From Shewanella oncorhynchi (GTDB lineage Bacteria; Pseudomonadota; Gammaproteobacteria; Enterobacterales; Shewanellaceae): DNA of 64,000 nt. Positions 63,336 to 64,000 of the stretch are shown here, piece after piece (position 1 is the stretch's first letter; every line of letters starts with the position of its first letter). The notes under the pieces are model-generated. The model was given only the letters and a program-made list of their open reading frames with translations, had not been told where the DNA came from and did not search any database. The DNA is taken from contig NZ_JABAEB010000001.1 of the NCBI RefSeq assembly GCF_012584455.1, positions 62,001 through 126,000 of the forward strand. The letters are read 5' to 3'. Both the position numbers and the translations under genes were made by a program.

Positions 63336-64000
63336 TTATAGAATATCGTTGAGTGAAATTCCGATACCAATACGTTGATTGTGATAGTTGTAATCGATTA
63401 GGCTTTCGCCATAACCATTAAAGTATTGAGTATAAAAGCGTAAGTTGCCGACGATAGGATGACTCCAAGTCAGTTCTGCTGAGCCTCTGTCGATATCTTC
63501 TAGATTCGTTTTAACGGTTAAAGTGAATCTATGTTCATCAATACCATAAACGCCAATAAACTCTGCTTTACCTATATAGTCATCAATATTCGGGTTATCG
63601 TCGCCGCTGGCTTTATATGGATCTGTTTTTTCATCTTCAGGAATACGCCACCACACTTTGGTGGAGAAGGCGAGTGGGCCTGCATCAAAAATCATAGTGG
63701 CATAGAGGCGATTCCAACTGCGGGAAAGTGGCCCTGCTTTACCATTCGATTGATGTACGGCACCAAACCCCCAAAAGGAATTGGTCACACTGCCAATTTT
63801 CCAATCGTTATTAAACAGCATAAAGACTTCAGGCTCGTGATTGGTTTCCCTAAAAGGTGATGAAGTGTCTTTGTTATAAACCTGCCAATAGGATTGATTG
63901 GTGTAAGCAAAAAATAAATGGCCATTATCACCAAACACATTGTACCAAATAGGAAATTTAAAACTGATTTGGAACTTAGCCTCAAACTCATCTAATGAAT
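63336..64000 (-). CDS. pldA: Outer membrane phospholipase A (cut by window edge)
   Basis: The C-terminal 221 residues of an OMPLA beta-barrel that cleaves phospholipid acyl esters in the outer leaflet. The open frame continues past the window edge (first full codon ends at 63998), reading LDEFEAKFQISFKFPIWYNV upstream of FGDNGHLFFAYTNQSYWQVY. The catalytic His and Ser are in AVHQSNGKAGPLSRSWNRLY (His-x-Ser with the downstream Asn). Alternating aromatic strands follow (LRFYTQYFNGYGESLIDYNY) and the end is RIGIGISLNDIL. The start and signal peptide lie outside the window. Confidence 0.92.
   Translation of the reverse strand, partial: SLDEFEAKFQISFKFPIWYNVFGDNGHLFFAYTNQSYWQVYNKDTSSPFRETNHEPEVFMLFNNDWKIGSVTNSFWGFGAVHQSNGKAGPLSRSWNRLYATMIFDAGPLAFSTKVWWRIPEDEKTDPYKASGDDNPNIDDYIGKAEFIGVYGIDEHRFTLTVKTNLEDIDRGSAELTWSHPIVGNLRFYTQYFNGYGESLIDYNYHNQRIGIGISLNDIL

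Noticed and set aside
1..64000. CRISPR arrays, tRNA or rRNA genes, insertion sequences
   Set aside because: Looked for regularly spaced repeats, cloverleaf-like segments and transposase-like proteins by eye; none found.

Overview
This 64 kb window looks like core chromosome of a marine or aquatic gammaproteobacterium, most probably Shewanella. The evidence is the gene content and order (cydDC, a PutA of about 1059 residues without the N-terminal DNA-binding domain, DUF47-pit, ygiF, glnE, hldE, pntAB, cysJIH, mtgA), the moderate GC content and the even base composition. I saw no insertion sequence, prophage, integrase, CRISPR array, tRNA or rRNA. Both ends cut a gene: a type IV pilin-like gene at the left and an outer-membrane phospholipase A gene at the right.

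Layout. 1-6.1 kb: prepilin fragment, the cydDC thiol exporter, a CYTH (class IV adenylate cyclase-like) protein, a small HTH protein and a DUF599 membrane protein. 6.4-10.5 kb: an unnamed three-gene envelope cassette (OmpA-domain lipoprotein, multi-pass membrane protein with a coiled-coil tail, secreted vWA-like protein). 10.6-18.6 kb: putA, an SH3 membrane protein, pit with its DUF47 partner behind a Pho-box-like site, and divergent ygiF. 18.6-25.9 kb: an ion channel, a possible tandem ribbon-helix-helix protein and a six-gene minus-strand block (lipoprotein, DUF350, membrane-bound spermidine synthase-like protein, DUF2170, PspA, DUF2491). 25.9-34.4 kb: glnE, a GAF-GGDEF diguanylate cyclase, an SbtA-type bicarbonate transporter with divergent LysR regulator, and a chemoreceptor. 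34.4-49.8 kb: a ZapE-like ATPase, a membrane bactofilin, an M16 peptidase pair, an M14 carboxypeptidase, an L,D-transpeptidase, a K+/H+ antiporter, a lipid A acyltransferase, hldE overlapped by a predicted zinc metalloprotease, a TetR regulator and two unknown membrane proteins. 50-57.8 kb: pntAB and divergent cysJIH, which respectively make and consume NADPH. 58-64 kb: mtgA, a large unknown anchored protein, an S41-like protein with a degenerate active site, and pldA.

Most genes concern the cell envelope, central nitrogen/sulfur/phosphate metabolism and redox balance. The parts that look least described are: (i) the OmpA/membrane/vWA cassette at 6.4-10.5 kb; (ii) the polyamine/PspA/DUF350 block, which carries a perfect 13-bp palindrome (GACATAATATGTC, or its reverse complement) three times, twice inside the block and once at its divergent promoter with glnE, plus a strong internal terminator; and (iii) a thermolysin-type zinc signature in the gene overlapping hldE. 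Transcription units are mostly separated by clear hairpin terminators, which are listed.
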